NCBI GenBank assembly: GCA_014773175.1
Contig: VXCM01005054.1
Coordinates: forward strand, 20,443-84,442
Source of the DNA: Lucifuga dentata
Taxonomy: Eukaryota; Chordata; Actinopteri; Ophidiiformes; Bythitidae
Direction: 5' to 3'
Length of the DNA: 64,000 nt
Shown: one piece after another, positions 25,701 through 39,956 of the stretch
Position numbering within the stretch: position 1 is the stretch's first letter
Layout of the letters: each line of letters starts with the position of its first letter
The notes under the pieces: generated by a model
Databases searched by the model: none
What the model was told of the DNA's origin: nothing
What the model saw: the letters and a program-made list of their open reading frames with translations, nothing else
Program-made: the position numbers and the translations under genes

Positions 25701-28700
25701 TTAGGTCCCTAAAAGTAAAAGAAAGATTGATTAGCATTTCTAACATAACCATACGAGGTGAAAATTTGTAGAAAAATATAAAATTAAGATGTCTTTGAGT
25801 CACTAACTCTTCTGCCAGGGTTTCCTCTGTCTCCTGGGGGTCCAGCCACTCCACTTTTGCCCTGGCAAAATCCAACAGATGACAGTTAAAGCCCACATAA
25901 ATGCATAAACCAAAATCAGATTTACCTGACAATGCCACAAGCAAATTTTTCTGGTTTTACACAAAAAGTGAAGACAACAAGCAGCATCATACACGGTTCC
26001 ATGATTCCAGTAATTGTACCACCACTGTTCTTATACACTCACTCTGAGCTTTACACTCAGTCACAAAGCACGTATGACACACCTACCTCTTCTCCATTGA
26101 TGCCATCAAGTCCAATTTCTCCATGTTCACCCTGCAAAATAGCATAGTTAGTTTCACAGTAGTTCCACTGTATTAACTGTTGAGAATTTGTAATCCGATA
26201 ATATTTTAAAAAACATTGAAAAATTCTCACCTTTTCTCCTGAGTACCCACGTGAACCCTGAAAAAAGAGAAAATGGTGTTACACCATGATATCAAATTAA
26301 AGATAACAAAATTTACAACTTAAAATAAATGATAAAGTCTTTACCTTGACGCCTCTCTGTCCAGGACATCCCTGGAAACCCTGCGTACCATTCACACCAG
26401 GAGGACCTCTCTCTCCCTGTCAAGATTAATAAAGTGTGTTGATGAAATGCAAACATACAAACAAATCTGAAGGCACATGAAAAGGTGGAAAATAAAACGA
26501 AAGCTAACAGACTTCACTGACCTCAAGGAGAACAAAAATATGATTAAGAAAAGGTTACAACAGCAGGAAGTCGTACTTACAGGTCCACCCTCATCGCCAG
26601 GATGTCCTGGGCTGCCTGCTCCTCCTGGACTACCCTGAAAAACAGCACAACAAACTATTAGCTTGTGTTGAACAACTCTTTTCTGGCATAATTTAAAGCT
26701 TTTTGAAAAGGCTTTTAGGAAGCACATCCAAAAAGGCATTTTCTCAATTTGTCATTAGATACCTTAAGGCCTGCAAGTCCAACGGCTCCTCGGTCTCCCC
26801 TTGTGCCAGTACATTTGCAGGGTACTCCACAACAATCCCTCTCTGCAATATTGTCCTACACAGCAAAAGAAAACAAATATGAAGTAGTTTAAGGAAAAAA
26901 AGATTAAAGAAAGCAAAAGAAAATTTGACTCATAGGTACTCACCAGTTCTTCCAAGAGTTCATAGTCCAGATCCATGATATTGATTCGTAAGGGCCTAGT
27001 GTACCTGAAGCCTCTACCAAACTCCAGTAGCACGGCTTCCTCAAATCTGGGCACCCGCTCCAGCCCAACCAGAATGAAACTGTTCACACCTGTTTAGTAA
27101 ATACAAGGGACAAATATATCATTACAATAATTTTATATGTTCTTTGAGAACAGCCATCTGGTGAAGTTCATGTCATCCATTTTTGTTACCTGACAGACGC
27201 AGCTCCTCAACTCGCCTTTTCATTTCAGCATATGGGGCATCAACACCATCAGTCAGGTGGATGACAACCTTCAGGGGGTAAAAAATAATTAGTTATACAT
27301 TTACACACATTTTACATTTTCTCATTTGTAAGTTTGAACTGTTTACCCACTTTGACAACATTGTCCTGTCGGCTCTTGAACCTGTTAGTGTAAGCTGCGA
27401 TGGTCTTGCCATTGAGAACATAGGGACCACGGCTGCGCAGCACCCTAAAAGCCTCAAAGAGCTCATCAGCATTGTCTGTGAAGTCCAGCTGAACAGGTTC
27501 AGAGGCAGAATCCATGGCCAGCATGCCCACTTGCACAGAGGGAATCTGCCCTGACGAGCAACTAATGGCCGCCATTTTGGAAATCCTCTGCAGAATAGCA
27601 CCCATCTTGCTCTGGAGGTTGGTCTGAGCACTGAAGATGTTCTGGGCAGAAACGTCAAAGCCCACCAAAACTTCCACATTGCAGGCTGCAAGACAAAGAT
27701 TGATTATAGTTATGTATCAATAACAGTTAATTTTGTGTACCGCAGGAAAATCTGATAAGTGGAATATAATATATTTTGTGTTGCTTTTTCTTACTTTTAG
27801 GAATATCTTGCACACTGACACACAGTTTTCCCTTCACTTCATCATCCAAAGTCTCTAGAATCTGCTCATTTAACTCCGAGAGCTCCTGGAAAGTGCTTGC
27901 TCGAGCTACAGTGGAGGACTCGCTTGCCAGGTTTTCTAACTCATCCTCAATGTCCCCCACTCCTACAGCGAAGACTCTTACGCCACTGTTCTTTAGGCCC
28001 AGAGCTGCCGTTTTACTGTCATCAGATGAGCGTCCTCCAGTGACAAGCATCAGGATCTGAGGAATGCCCTCATCCTTCCTACTGCCTCTGGCTTTGGTAA
28101 AGTAAACATCTTGAGCATGGCGAATGGCTGCACCAGTGTTGATTCTGCGTCCACCTTTGTACTCTGCTCGACCAACAGCACTGATAATGTCATCCTTGTT
28201 ATCATATGTGTTGAGGTAGAAGTCATCAATCACATCTGTAGCGTAATGAGCTAGGCCAATTTGCAGATTGTCCCTCTCAGTGTAGAACAGATCAATTAGG
28301 TTGATGATAAACTCCATCACTTCCTTGAAGTTCTCCTTGCCCAAGTTAATGGAGCCATCCACCAAAAACACAATATCAGCCCGTTTTGCCTGAGGCAGGC
28401 CCGCTATTAGATAGAAGTTGAGATATTGAAAAAAAAAAACAANCAGCCCGTTTTGCCTGAGGCAGGCCCGCTATTAGATAGAAGTTGAGATATTGAAAAA
28501 AAAAAACAAATTGAGAATTTAAGTGATCTGTCACAAAAGTTCTTTCTTAGCATAGTTAACTTCTATATACTGTATATAAACTTGGCAAAACACTCATTAT
28601 ATGTGACATGTACATCTTTTGCACTTACCTGAAGGATCATATTCTGTGGTTGGTACCTCAGTGATAGTGCCACTCAACCTGGCAATAAATGTGTCTTTGA

Positions 28701-31700
28701 TTGCTGACAGGCCAGGGAATGTTGGAATCTGAAGGACATCTTGTGAGGAGGTGGCAATTTGGTTTAGCTGTCTTGTGTCAGCACCACCAGCTCCAATACC
28801 AATGCAGTTAACCCGAGCTCCTTTAAGCAGAGGCCCATAGATAGACACGTCTTGGGGAGAACGTCCACCTGTGAGAACCACAAGGTGCTGCGAGGCCTCA
28901 ACTGGACGTACACCAGCAGCAGGTTTTAACTCATTCTGTATGACATATTCAATGGCATCAGCGAGATCTGAAGACCGGCCACCCATTTGACGGAGTCTTT
29001 TGATGGCAGAAAGAACAGCTGGCTTGTTGTTGTGTGAGTTAAGAGAGAATTCGGTTTTGACTTTGTCTGCATACTGGACAACAGCCACTCGCACTTGATC
29101 AGGCTGCACGTCAAGCTGTTGGACAATGTTGAGGATGAAATCACGGATATGAGCGATGCCAGCAGGACCTGTGCTGTCTGAGCCATCAATGAGGAAAATA
29201 ATATCCTTTCTCCCCAGGTTTAGGATACCTGTACAAGAAGCAAAGATACAAAGAGGGGCTCACCAATTTTATTTCAATTAGTTGTAGGAAAAGATTAATT
29301 ATTCATTTTAGTAATTTCACCAGATACATGAAATTCAATTCAGTATACTGCAACTACAAGGAAAAAGAAAAAAATGCTCAGGGCATATGTATTACTCTTA
29401 GCATTTTAATTAAACTTTAAAAATACTTCAAGCCTTGAAAATACAGTATAATATAACATCTTACTAGTGATAACATCTTACTTGTGTCCACTGTGATAGG
29501 AATATAACTGCTGGCAATATCATCAGCAGTCATTTTGTTGACTGAGGCAATGAGCTGCTGCTCCACTCTTTGAAGGTTTTGGAAACTGTCGACTATATAT
29601 ACAAGTTCAGGCTTCAGGGAAATCTCTCTCAGTTCGATGGGATCTGCATTCCTTGAACCAATTGCAACAGGAGCTACCATGTTTCTCTTAAGCTGGTCAG
29701 CTGGACTAGACACATCATCTGAAGACCTGCCACCTGTAACTAGAATGAGGAACTGGGGTACGCCTTCCTCAATACGGCTTCCTGCTGATCTCTGGTAGAT
29801 GTTTTTGGAGACCCATTCAAGAGCACGACCTGTGTTCAGACGATTCCCACCTCTATTTCTCAGTCTTGCCACAGCCTGATGCACCTCCTCTTTGGTGGAG
29901 AATTCATTCAGAAGAAATTCTATCTTAGCATCATCACTGTATTGTACCACTGAAATTCGGACCTTATCCAGTCCTACATCCAGCTTATCCACGACTCTTC
30001 TTATCATGTCACGGATGGAAGGGAACTCGCTTCGCACTGCTGTTGTACCATCAATTAAAAACACGACATCCCTCTTTTCTCCTGGAGTGGTTTCGGTTGT
30101 GATTCGTACTGAAAAAGAATGCAAAATAATAAATAAATAAATAACTTGGCATGTTCCTGCTAGAGATCTATGACAACCATGCATAGAGCTTTATTCATGA
30201 TATCAACATCTACTTAAATTTAATGTCTGGGAAATTAACTGTGTGAGGTCTCAAAACATTCATAATTGGTGAGAGATAATGTAATTAAGATTACCATCAT
30301 AGTCTACAATCACTGGACGCATTCTGGCAATGTCATCATCTGACAGCTCAGTAAGAGTGGTGATCAAGTTGTTTTGGACTGTGTACAGGCCAGGGAGGTC
30401 ATCTACAGTGTAGGCAAAAGTGGGATCGAATGACACCACCTGGAGCTCTGTAGGGTTAACGTCCCTAGTTCCGATGCTGAAGGGAAGAACTCTTGATTGT
30501 TTGAGGGAAGATGCTGCACTTCTGATGTCATCTGTAGAAGCTCCACTTGAGACAACAATTACAAACTGTGGTACACCCTCTTCCTTCCTGCTTCCACGTG
30601 CTGCTGTCAGAACGTCCTGGCTGACAAACTCCAAGGCCTCGCCCAGATTACGTTGTGCTCCTCCTCTTTGTCTTATACCCCTGACAGCATTTAAAACACC
30701 TTCTTTGGTTGTATGTGAGTTCAGATAAATATCAGCATGTGGACGGTCACCATACTGGACCACACCAATACGGATCTTGTTCTCGCCCACGTTGAGATTC
30801 TCCACAATCTTGCGGATAAAGTCCTGGATAATAGGAAATTCCCGTCCAACACCAACAGAACCATCAACAAGGAAAACCACATCCTTCCGGGGACCTTGAG
30901 ATTCAGCTAGAAAAGAAGGAGAAAATGCAAAATTAATTTCGCTTAAAAAATACCAATGTTAAGTCTGAAACACTTTTTTACCAGTAGTGGGCCGTCAGCC
31001 GCTGGCTTAGAGATTGTCAGAATCATTAAAATATGTTTATATAATTTAATATATATATTTTTTAAATTAATGCTATATGTATTTTACAAAGTTCATTCCC
31101 ATCAGTTATTAACGTCATGTCATTGATACCGGTACTCTCTCCCTCTGTTGTGTTGCTTCCAGCCCAGCTCATAGAAATTAGAGCTTTTATCCAATCAGAT
31201 TTTCCCCCTGTGCTGTCTCCGGGTAAAAAAATCTAGCCTGAGGCCTTCAGAATCTCGAGTGAATCCCCTCTGCTATTCAAGCAAATGAGGACAATGTTGT
31301 TGATTGTCATATTCTTTAACCAATCAGATTTCAAGTTTGCCATGTTGGACGTGTTCTTCAATTCTCTGCCAAAAGCTTTTTGAGGTTGTAAAGAAAATTT
31401 GTATGTGCAAAATAAATTTGTATATGCAAAAAAATCTGCAAATGTGTAGAGGAGATTTGAACCTGTAAAAAAGTTTTGCAAATATGTAGAAAAGATTTGT
31501 GTTTGAAGAAATATTTTGTGTATCTGTAGAAAAGATTTGTGTTTGTGTTTGTTTGGGGAATGTTCGCCCACACACGGTGCAGACGAAACGAGATGCATTC
31601 AGGGTGTCCGACATTAGGTTTGTTTAGCTTAGCTACCTCAAATAAACCTAGCTAGCACGTAATGTAGCACTAATGTTTACTTAAACTTTCTTTCTTGACA

Positions 31701-34700
31701 TTTAGATTTTTAGATGTAGTACTTTAGATTTTTCCTTAGTGCTGTTGTTTTTGTAATGCACAGTGGCTGAAGGAGGAGAAGAAATGGATTAACTGGTGAC
31801 GCTTTTTTCACATTTTGGAACTGAAATGCACCATGTACTGTACAGCCACATCATTGAATCTTCATAAAGAAAGAAAAGAGGATAGACTTTGTCTTCAAAT
31901 GATGAGCAGCTTTGGTAAGTTTGATGGATTTTTATGTGGCTGGAATATGTGCAGAAGCCTGTTGAATCTGGTTGTGTTATTTGTGTTTTACGGCATTTTT
32001 GCTTACTTGCTGGTCGTATGAGTAAATGTGATGGTTGTGAGTTTGTTCTTGTTTCTTTGGTAATGACACTGATGTGCTCGATGCAATGTCTATTTGGGAT
32101 GCAGCATCCTGTCATAATATGTAATAGTGCCACATCCTATTCATGTCTCTGCAGTTATTGTGTTGTTACTCTCATAGGTGTTGAGCCTAATGTTAAATCA
32201 CTTTATTCCACTTGATAAAGGTTACTGTCACTGTGAATGTGGGGTGGTTATGTCGAATGACAACAGCATATAGCCCTAGTGTCATGGTGAGGTTATTAGG
32301 AGAAGGTGGTTTAACTGCAGGAGGAAAACACTGAAGGCCTAGGTGTAAAATACACGGCCCACCACTGCTTTTTACAAATGGTTATACTGCTATTTGAACT
32401 GCTCCTCAAGTTTTGAAATGCCAGAAAAACAAAAACAAATGGCAACCTAACCAGTGATGTCTTAATCCATTCAGGTGTCAGAAGGGTTTATGTTGATGTC
32501 TGGATTTAGGAGGTAACTTCAACTATCTATATTAGAGCCAACTTAAAATGACACCTGTCTCCCACAGGGTACTGGTTGATTAAAACCAAAACAGAGATCA
32601 CAAAATTAGAAGAACCCAGTTACGTAAGCCAAAAATATTAATAAAACAAAACATCTACAGACACACACACACACACACAAAAGAAATATTGAAAAAAGTC
32701 ACAAAGTATGTGTGGACTGGCTGCTGATAGAAAGTTAATGAGATGTAATTTGATACACTCTCTGTGGAGGAGAAATTATCTCCACTCATGCCATGTACTG
32801 TATGAAAAGATTTAAGAAGAGAATTACAAGGACTGAAGATGCTCTTGCTTATACGGAAGCGAGTCCACTTTTTATGAAAACACATTTGGTGCTGCTATTT
32901 ATAGCAGAAGATAAAGCCACATCCAATAATTTCTGATATATTGGGATTCCAGGGACAAAAGAATGATTAAATTACATTTTTCAAATCATTTATTATAAAT
33001 TTTCTTCATATTTTCCTGACCAAAGAGATGTTTCTAAACTAAAAAATTGCACATGAAATTTAACGGTAGCTGACTTAAAAAAAAAAAAAAAAAAAAAAAA
33101 AAACGCACACAAAACTGATGAGATATACAGAAAATATGGCAATTTTAGACAGTTGATTACACAGCGCCCTTTTTGAAAATGTGGACATAACATTCTATCA
33201 AAAGTTCAAAGAAGTATTTAACAGATAATTGTCACCAATGAAATTGTGATTAACATTAAATAAAGACCTGCTGCTTCCTTTAGGTTTTCTAGGTCGCATC
33301 CTAGTTTACAGCCACGGTTGGCATAAAAATGTCAAAATATCTATTGGAGTAAATTGTGGGAAAGTACAGATCAACAGAGAGGTATACAAACATAAAATAA
33401 ATTCACTGTACACACACTATGATCAAACCGATAAAGAATAGCTCCAAATATATGAGATCTTTTAAAAAGCTGAGGTTAAAGACAAACTTAAATTTTTAAT
33501 GACAAAAAAGGCACACATCCGAGTGAAACAAGGAATGGATGTATAAGGAAACTCAAACTTTTGAGAGACTAAAAAGTCAAAACTTACTCCCTTTGGAAAA
33601 ATGTAGAGAGGAATAACTGCATCACAGATGCCCTGATACTATTAGGAATATTAATTTTTGAAAACACCAATGAAATTATACTGTCAGGTGTGTGAAGAAT
33701 TAAAGATTGTTTGTCAAATGATACAGTCTTGTTTGTCATATGATACAGTCTTAAGACAAAAAGGTGTTTTGACAAAGTATTACAAATATCGAAGTGTAAG
33801 TTATGGAAGCAGGGACTATAGGTCTTCAAACATTACATTAAAACAATGAATGTGTCCTCTTAGATATTAGGGGATGCAATGTTAAAACAAATATTTAAAA
33901 AAGGACAAGTGTAATTGATTGCAGAACTTACATTTTGCAAAATGTATTACATTATGTCTCATCAAATGAGCAAAGAAAATTTTCTTCATTCAATGTGTGG
34001 ATGATAAATCGAAAACAGGAAATTAGGGGAAGATGCAAAAAAACAACCAAATATCTGCGAATGTTTGTGAACAAAAAATATTTCAATTGCTTCCTACAGT
34101 ACACAAAAAGCACATCCCTGGCCTCTTCCGCTTATCTAAAATATAGACTAAGCATAACATACCCTGTACAGTTGGCGATTCTGGGGTGGCGACAGTAACC
34201 GCAACATCCAAGGAGAACTGAAGTTGCTGCTGGATACTGGGAAGGTCGGTGAAGTCAGAAATAAATACAGCATAACTGGGATCATAGGATATCTTCTGCA
34301 GTTCCCTTCTATCAGAGTTCCTGGTTCCAATTGTATAGGTCAAGACACCCAGCTCTTTAAGACCAGAGGCTGGTGTATCAACACTGTCAAAAGACCTTCC
34401 ACCACTTAACAATATTAGCATCTGTGGAACTCCTTCTAGGCGCCTGCTTCCGGCAGAGGCAGTGAAGACATTATCCCTCAAGTACTGGAGTGCTGCACCA
34501 GTGTTGAGGGGCCTTCCACCCTTGTGCCTCAAACCTCTGACAGTGTCAACGATCTCGCCTTTTGTGGTGTATGTGTTCAAATACAACTGGACATCTATAT
34601 CTCTGCTGTACTGAACCACTGAGACACGATCTTTCTTGTCATCCACGCTGAGTGTCTCTACTACTCTTTGGACAAAGTCACGCATAGCTGGGAATCCACT

Positions 34701-37700
34701 TCTAGTACCATCAGATCCATCCAGCAGGAACACAATGTCCCTTCCTACAGGTTTGCGCTCGTGCACAACTGGGAAACATCAAATTAGAGACATTTATTCA
34801 GCTGCATGCATCAAAACCTTTGCATGTGAAAATCCACCAAANACATCAAATTAGAGACATTTATTCAGCTGCATGCATCAAAACCTTTGCATGTGAAAAT
34901 CCACCAAATCAAGCTAAGCACACCATTACAAATTCACACCATAAAAACTAGCACAACTTGACTGAACAAAGTGACACTGCCTGATAGGACCTTTACAAAA
35001 TGCACTTCAACAGAAATCAACTGGGGACTTATTAAAAACTTGGATTTTAAAAATCTGTCATTTTCTTACCAGTTACTGTTGGTGTCATGGGTGTGTCCCT
35101 CACTAGCACTTTGCTCATTATGGTAGAAAGCTGATGTTGGACACTGGGGAGGTCTGTGAACTCAGACACTGACAGAGCATAACTAGGGTCATATGATATC
35201 TTCTGCAGTTCTCGAGGGTCAGAGGTCNGATCTCGCTTTTTGTGGTGTATGTGTTCAAATAGAACTGGACATCTGTATCTCTGCTGTACTGAACCACTGA
35301 GACACGATGTTTTTTGTCATCCACGCTGAGTGTCTCTACTACTTTTTGGACAAAGTCACGCATAGCTGGGAATCCACGTCTAGTACCATCAGATCCATCC
35401 AGCAGGAACACTATATCCCTTCCTGCAGGCTTGCGCTCGTGCACAACTGGGGAACATCAAATTAGAGACACTTATTCAGCTGCATGCATCAAAACCTTTG
35501 CATGTGAAAATCCACCAAAGAAGGCTAAGCACACCATTACAAATTCACACCATAAACACTAGCACAACTTGATTGATCAAAGTGACACTGCCTGATGTGA
35601 CCTTTACAAAATTCACTTCAACAGAAATCAACTGCGGTCCTACTTAAACTTGGACTGTAAAAATCTGTCATTTTCTTACCAGTTACTGTTGGTGTCATGG
35701 GTGTGTCCCTCACTAGCACTTTGCTCATTATGGTAGAAAGCTGTTGTTGGACACTGGGGAGGTCTGTGAACTCAGACACTGATAGAGCATAACTAGGGTC
35801 ATATGATATCTTCTGCAGTTCTCGAGGGTCAGAGGTCCTGGTTCCAATTCCAATCACAAAGATGCCCTGCTGTTTGAGAGCAGAGGCTGGGGTATCTACA
35901 TTGTCAAAAGACCTCCCGCCGTTCAGCATGATCAACACCTGCGGAACGCCTTGCAGGTGCCTGCTTCCGGAGGAGTTTGTAAAGACGTTGTCCCTGACGT
36001 GTTGGAGGGCAGCCCCGGTGTTGTGGGGTCTGCCTCCCTTGTGTCTCAGCCCTCTGACTGCATCAACAACATCTTCGCTAGTGGTGTATGTGTTCAGATA
36101 GAAATGGACCTCTGGCTCTCTGCTGTACTGGACCACAGAGACACGGTCATTGTTTTTTCCCACATTGAGATTTTCCACCACTCTCTCAACAAAATCACGC
36201 ATGGCAGGGAAGCCATTCCTTGTGACATCAGAGCCATCCAGAAGGAATACGATATCCCTTTTGGCAGCAGTGTCACCATCAACTGAGGAAACAGAGGAAG
36301 ACATACATATAAAATCTCTGCAAAAAAATCAGTACGCTTCTTGACTAATCATCAGTGGTAAACATTTTATGAGAGCACCTAGCACTGCCTACTTCAGCTG
36401 TAACCACTGGGAAGCATGCCACTGCCAATCTTTAAATGCACACATGGGGATAAGCAAATATTGCACTTCATTATACTTTCTCTCATTGTAGCTGAAACAA
36501 ATCAGGTGGCCAGCAAGAGGCCATGCACGTCAACATACCCTGTACAGTTGGCGATTCTGGGGTGGCGACAGTAACCACAGCCTCAATGGAGGACTGAAGT
36601 TGCTGCTGCACACTGGGAAGGTCAGTGAAGTCAGACACAGATAGAGCATAACTAGGATCATGGGATATCTTCTGCAGTTCCCTTCTATCAGAGTTCCTGG
36701 TTCCAATTGTATAGGTCAAGACACCAAGCTCTTTGAGAGCAGAGGCTGGTGTATCAACATTGTCAAAAGACCTTCCACCACTCAACAATATTAACATCTG
36801 TGGAACTCCTTCTAGACGCCTGCTTCCGGCAGAGGCAGTGAAGACATTATCCCTCAAGTACTGGAGTGCTGCTCCAGTGTTGANCGCCTGCTTCCGGCAG
36901 AGGCAGTGAAGACATTATCCCTCAAGTACTGGAGTGCTGCTCCAGTGTTGTGGGGCCTTCCGCCCTTGTGCCTCAAACCTCTGACAGTGTCAACGATCTC
37001 GCCTTTTGTGGTGTATGTGTTCAAATAGAACTGAACATCTGTATCTCTGCTGTACTGAACCACTGAGACACGATCTTTCTTGTCATCCATGCTGAGTGTC
37101 TCTACTACTCTTTGGACAAAGTCACGCATAGCTGGGAATCCACTTCTAGTACCATCAGATCCATCCAGCAGGAACACTATGTCCCTTCCTGCAGGCTTGC
37201 GCTCAACTGGGGAACATCAAATTTGACATATTTACTGAGGTGTATGCATCGAAAGATAGGAAAACAAATACAAAGTGGTGGACATTAGGGCATCTAATAC
37301 TGCGACAACTGTCATGTAGTTGTTGTAACAACTTGTGATATTCTTTAGGCCATGAGAAATGATACACTTAGAAAGTAGATAAATAATAGCTGTAGTTCCA
37401 ATTACTTTAAAATCTGCAACCTGCATTGAAACACAGAGTGAATAGCTATAATTCATTGCTGGTATTATTAGATCCATCCAAAAAAGAAAAAAAAAAGTTT
37501 TCATTCGTCATCACTTTTGTCTGTTACTAAAAAGATATTTACATGTTCATGATGCTAATGACAATCATCATTAATGTATTCACCACTACAGATGAAATGA
37601 TTATTTAAGGTTATTTTAATAACATATTCTTTACCTGCATTTGCATCTTCTGGTCTCAGCTGAGTAAGATGACTTAGCAAGGTTTGTTGAATATTAAGCA

Positions 37701-39909
37701 GATTTGTAAAGTCAGGGACTGAAAATGCATAGTTTGGATTTGAGGAAATGACTTGCATTTCAGCTGAATTTGACATACTTGATCCAACTGCAAATATATC
37801 AACCCCTGCATTCTTAAGTGCCTTTGCTGGGCCTCGAGGAGAATCTCTGGATCTTCCACCAGCAAATATTATAAGTATCTGCTTGGCACCCTCAGAGAGC
37901 CGACCTCCAGCTCTTGAAACAAAGACATTCTCTCTCACAAACTGCAGTGCTGTGCCAATATATTGCGGCCTTCCACCTTTTGGATTTAGGTTTGCAATAT
38001 GTGCAAGAACATCCTCTTTTGTGTTATAAGTGTTTAGATTGAAATTTACTTCAGTATTGTTGCTGTACTGTACAACAGCAACTTTATCTTTTCCTTGGTC
38101 CAGTTCAAATCTGTCAACCACTTTTGCAACAAATGCAAGTATAGCAGAGAATCTACTCCTTATGTCTTCAGATCCATCAAGAAGAAAGACTATATCTCTC
38201 TTCATATTGAGGGTTGACCCTAAAAATGTGCACATTTATGTGAATTTAATCATGCAGATATATATCTGAAAGCCATGCAGTTTACATGTTGTAGACAAAA
38301 GCTCTTACATAATATTTGTATTTTAATGTACTGATATACAAATTCCAGATATCCAAAAAGATAATTAAACTCTTGTGCTAAAAATAAAATTAACAAGGTT
38401 ACTTAATTCCACTCACCTCCACCATGGACGGTGGTATGTTTGTGAGATGCAATGACTGACAGTAACTGTTGTCTTACAACAGTAAAGTCAGATATGTCTG
38501 TGATAAAATATGCCTCTCCGGGACTTTGTGCTAAATGTTCCATCTCCACCCTCTCTGTATTGTTAATCCCAACAGTGAAAAGCACAATTCCACCATCTCT
38601 TAGTCTGTCCAGTGGAACAAAGACATCATCATCTGATTTTCGTCCACTTAATAGGATCAGTATCTGTGGGACCCCTTGCTGGGCTCTGCTTCCAGATGAG
38701 GCGATAAATACAGTGTTCTTCACATAATCAAGGGCTACTCCAGTGTTAATGGTGATCCCTCCTTTAAGTTTTATGTTTCTCACATGATTCAGGATATCCT
38801 CTTTCAGTGAGTATGTGTTCAGGAGAAACTCAATGATGGGATTTTTACTGTACTGAATCAAAGCAACTTGCACATTTGTGTGCCCAATTTCTATTTGCTC
38901 AACAAACTGTCTGACAAAATCCAAAAGTTGTCTTTCACTTGTTTGCATATCAGCAGATCCATCAAGGAGGAAAACAATATCAGCACGTTGTAGGTCTAAA
39001 TTTACAATAGTTGGAGAATCTGAAATGAGTTTAAACAAACATTTTATAAAACTTCTCTAGATGGAAACATTTTTGCAATAACCTTTATTATATAATTATA
39101 CTGTTTTATGTGTGACTACATATTCACATCTTGAGTGATGTCTGGTTAGAGATCATCTCTAAAATATTGTTGAGATGCTTGCCTATATGTCAATTTCTTA
39201 CCAATAACAGTTGGAAATCCAGTTGTTTCTTGAATGCCTCTCATTATGGCTTCCACAGACGAATGTATGCCTTGCAAATTATTGAAGTCTGTGACGTAAA
39301 AATAATGAGCTGGTGTGAAAGAGATGGTTTGCATTTCCAAAGTATCGGCATTTTTTGTTCCAAAACTAAAGGTCCTTATTCCGTTTTCTTTAAGTGACTG
39401 TGCTGGTCCTCTAACATCATCACCTGATCTGCCACCACTAAATACATATAGATACTGAGGAACATGCCTGCCTCCAACTGAAGCAGCAAAGACACTGTCT
39501 CTGACAAACTCCAGGGCTTTGCCAGTGTTGAGGGGTCTTCCCAACTTATGCCTCATTGTTCTTATGGAATTAAGCACATCATTTTTGGATGAATATGAAT
39601 TCAAGTAGAAATTGACTGTGGCATCACGGCTGTACTGAACAACAGCCACTTGGTCTCTGTTCTCATCCAGATTTAAACTTTCAACAATTTTTTCAATAAA
39701 ACCACGTATCCCCTCAAAGCCATTTCGTGAGTCATATGATCCATCAATAAGAAACACAACATCATTCTCCTTAGAATCTGGAAACACAAAAGAAAAGCAG
39801 AAAAAAGAAAAGACAATGCCAGTTATTTTCTGCAGGTAATGGAAAATCAGCTGCACTGACACTTCCCTATATTTCATTCATGATCATGCAACTTTCATTT
39901 TGAATGTAT

Positions 39910-39956
<47 letters not shown>

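Noticed and set aside
28404..28508. Second copy of the exon 22 5' edge as an alternative exon
   Set aside because: Direct repeat around an N with the same offset class as the other artefacts; it cannot be told from assembly error.
35862..36286. Plus-strand open frames antisense to vWA exons here and at 20126-20506, 20977-21411 and 47979-48368
   Set aside because: Shadows of the real minus-strand exons; no independent evidence of antisense coding.
36854..36884. Apparent frameshift and internal duplication in module A14
   Set aside because: Explained by duplicated contig ends around an N; without the repeat the exon is 600 bases and in frame.
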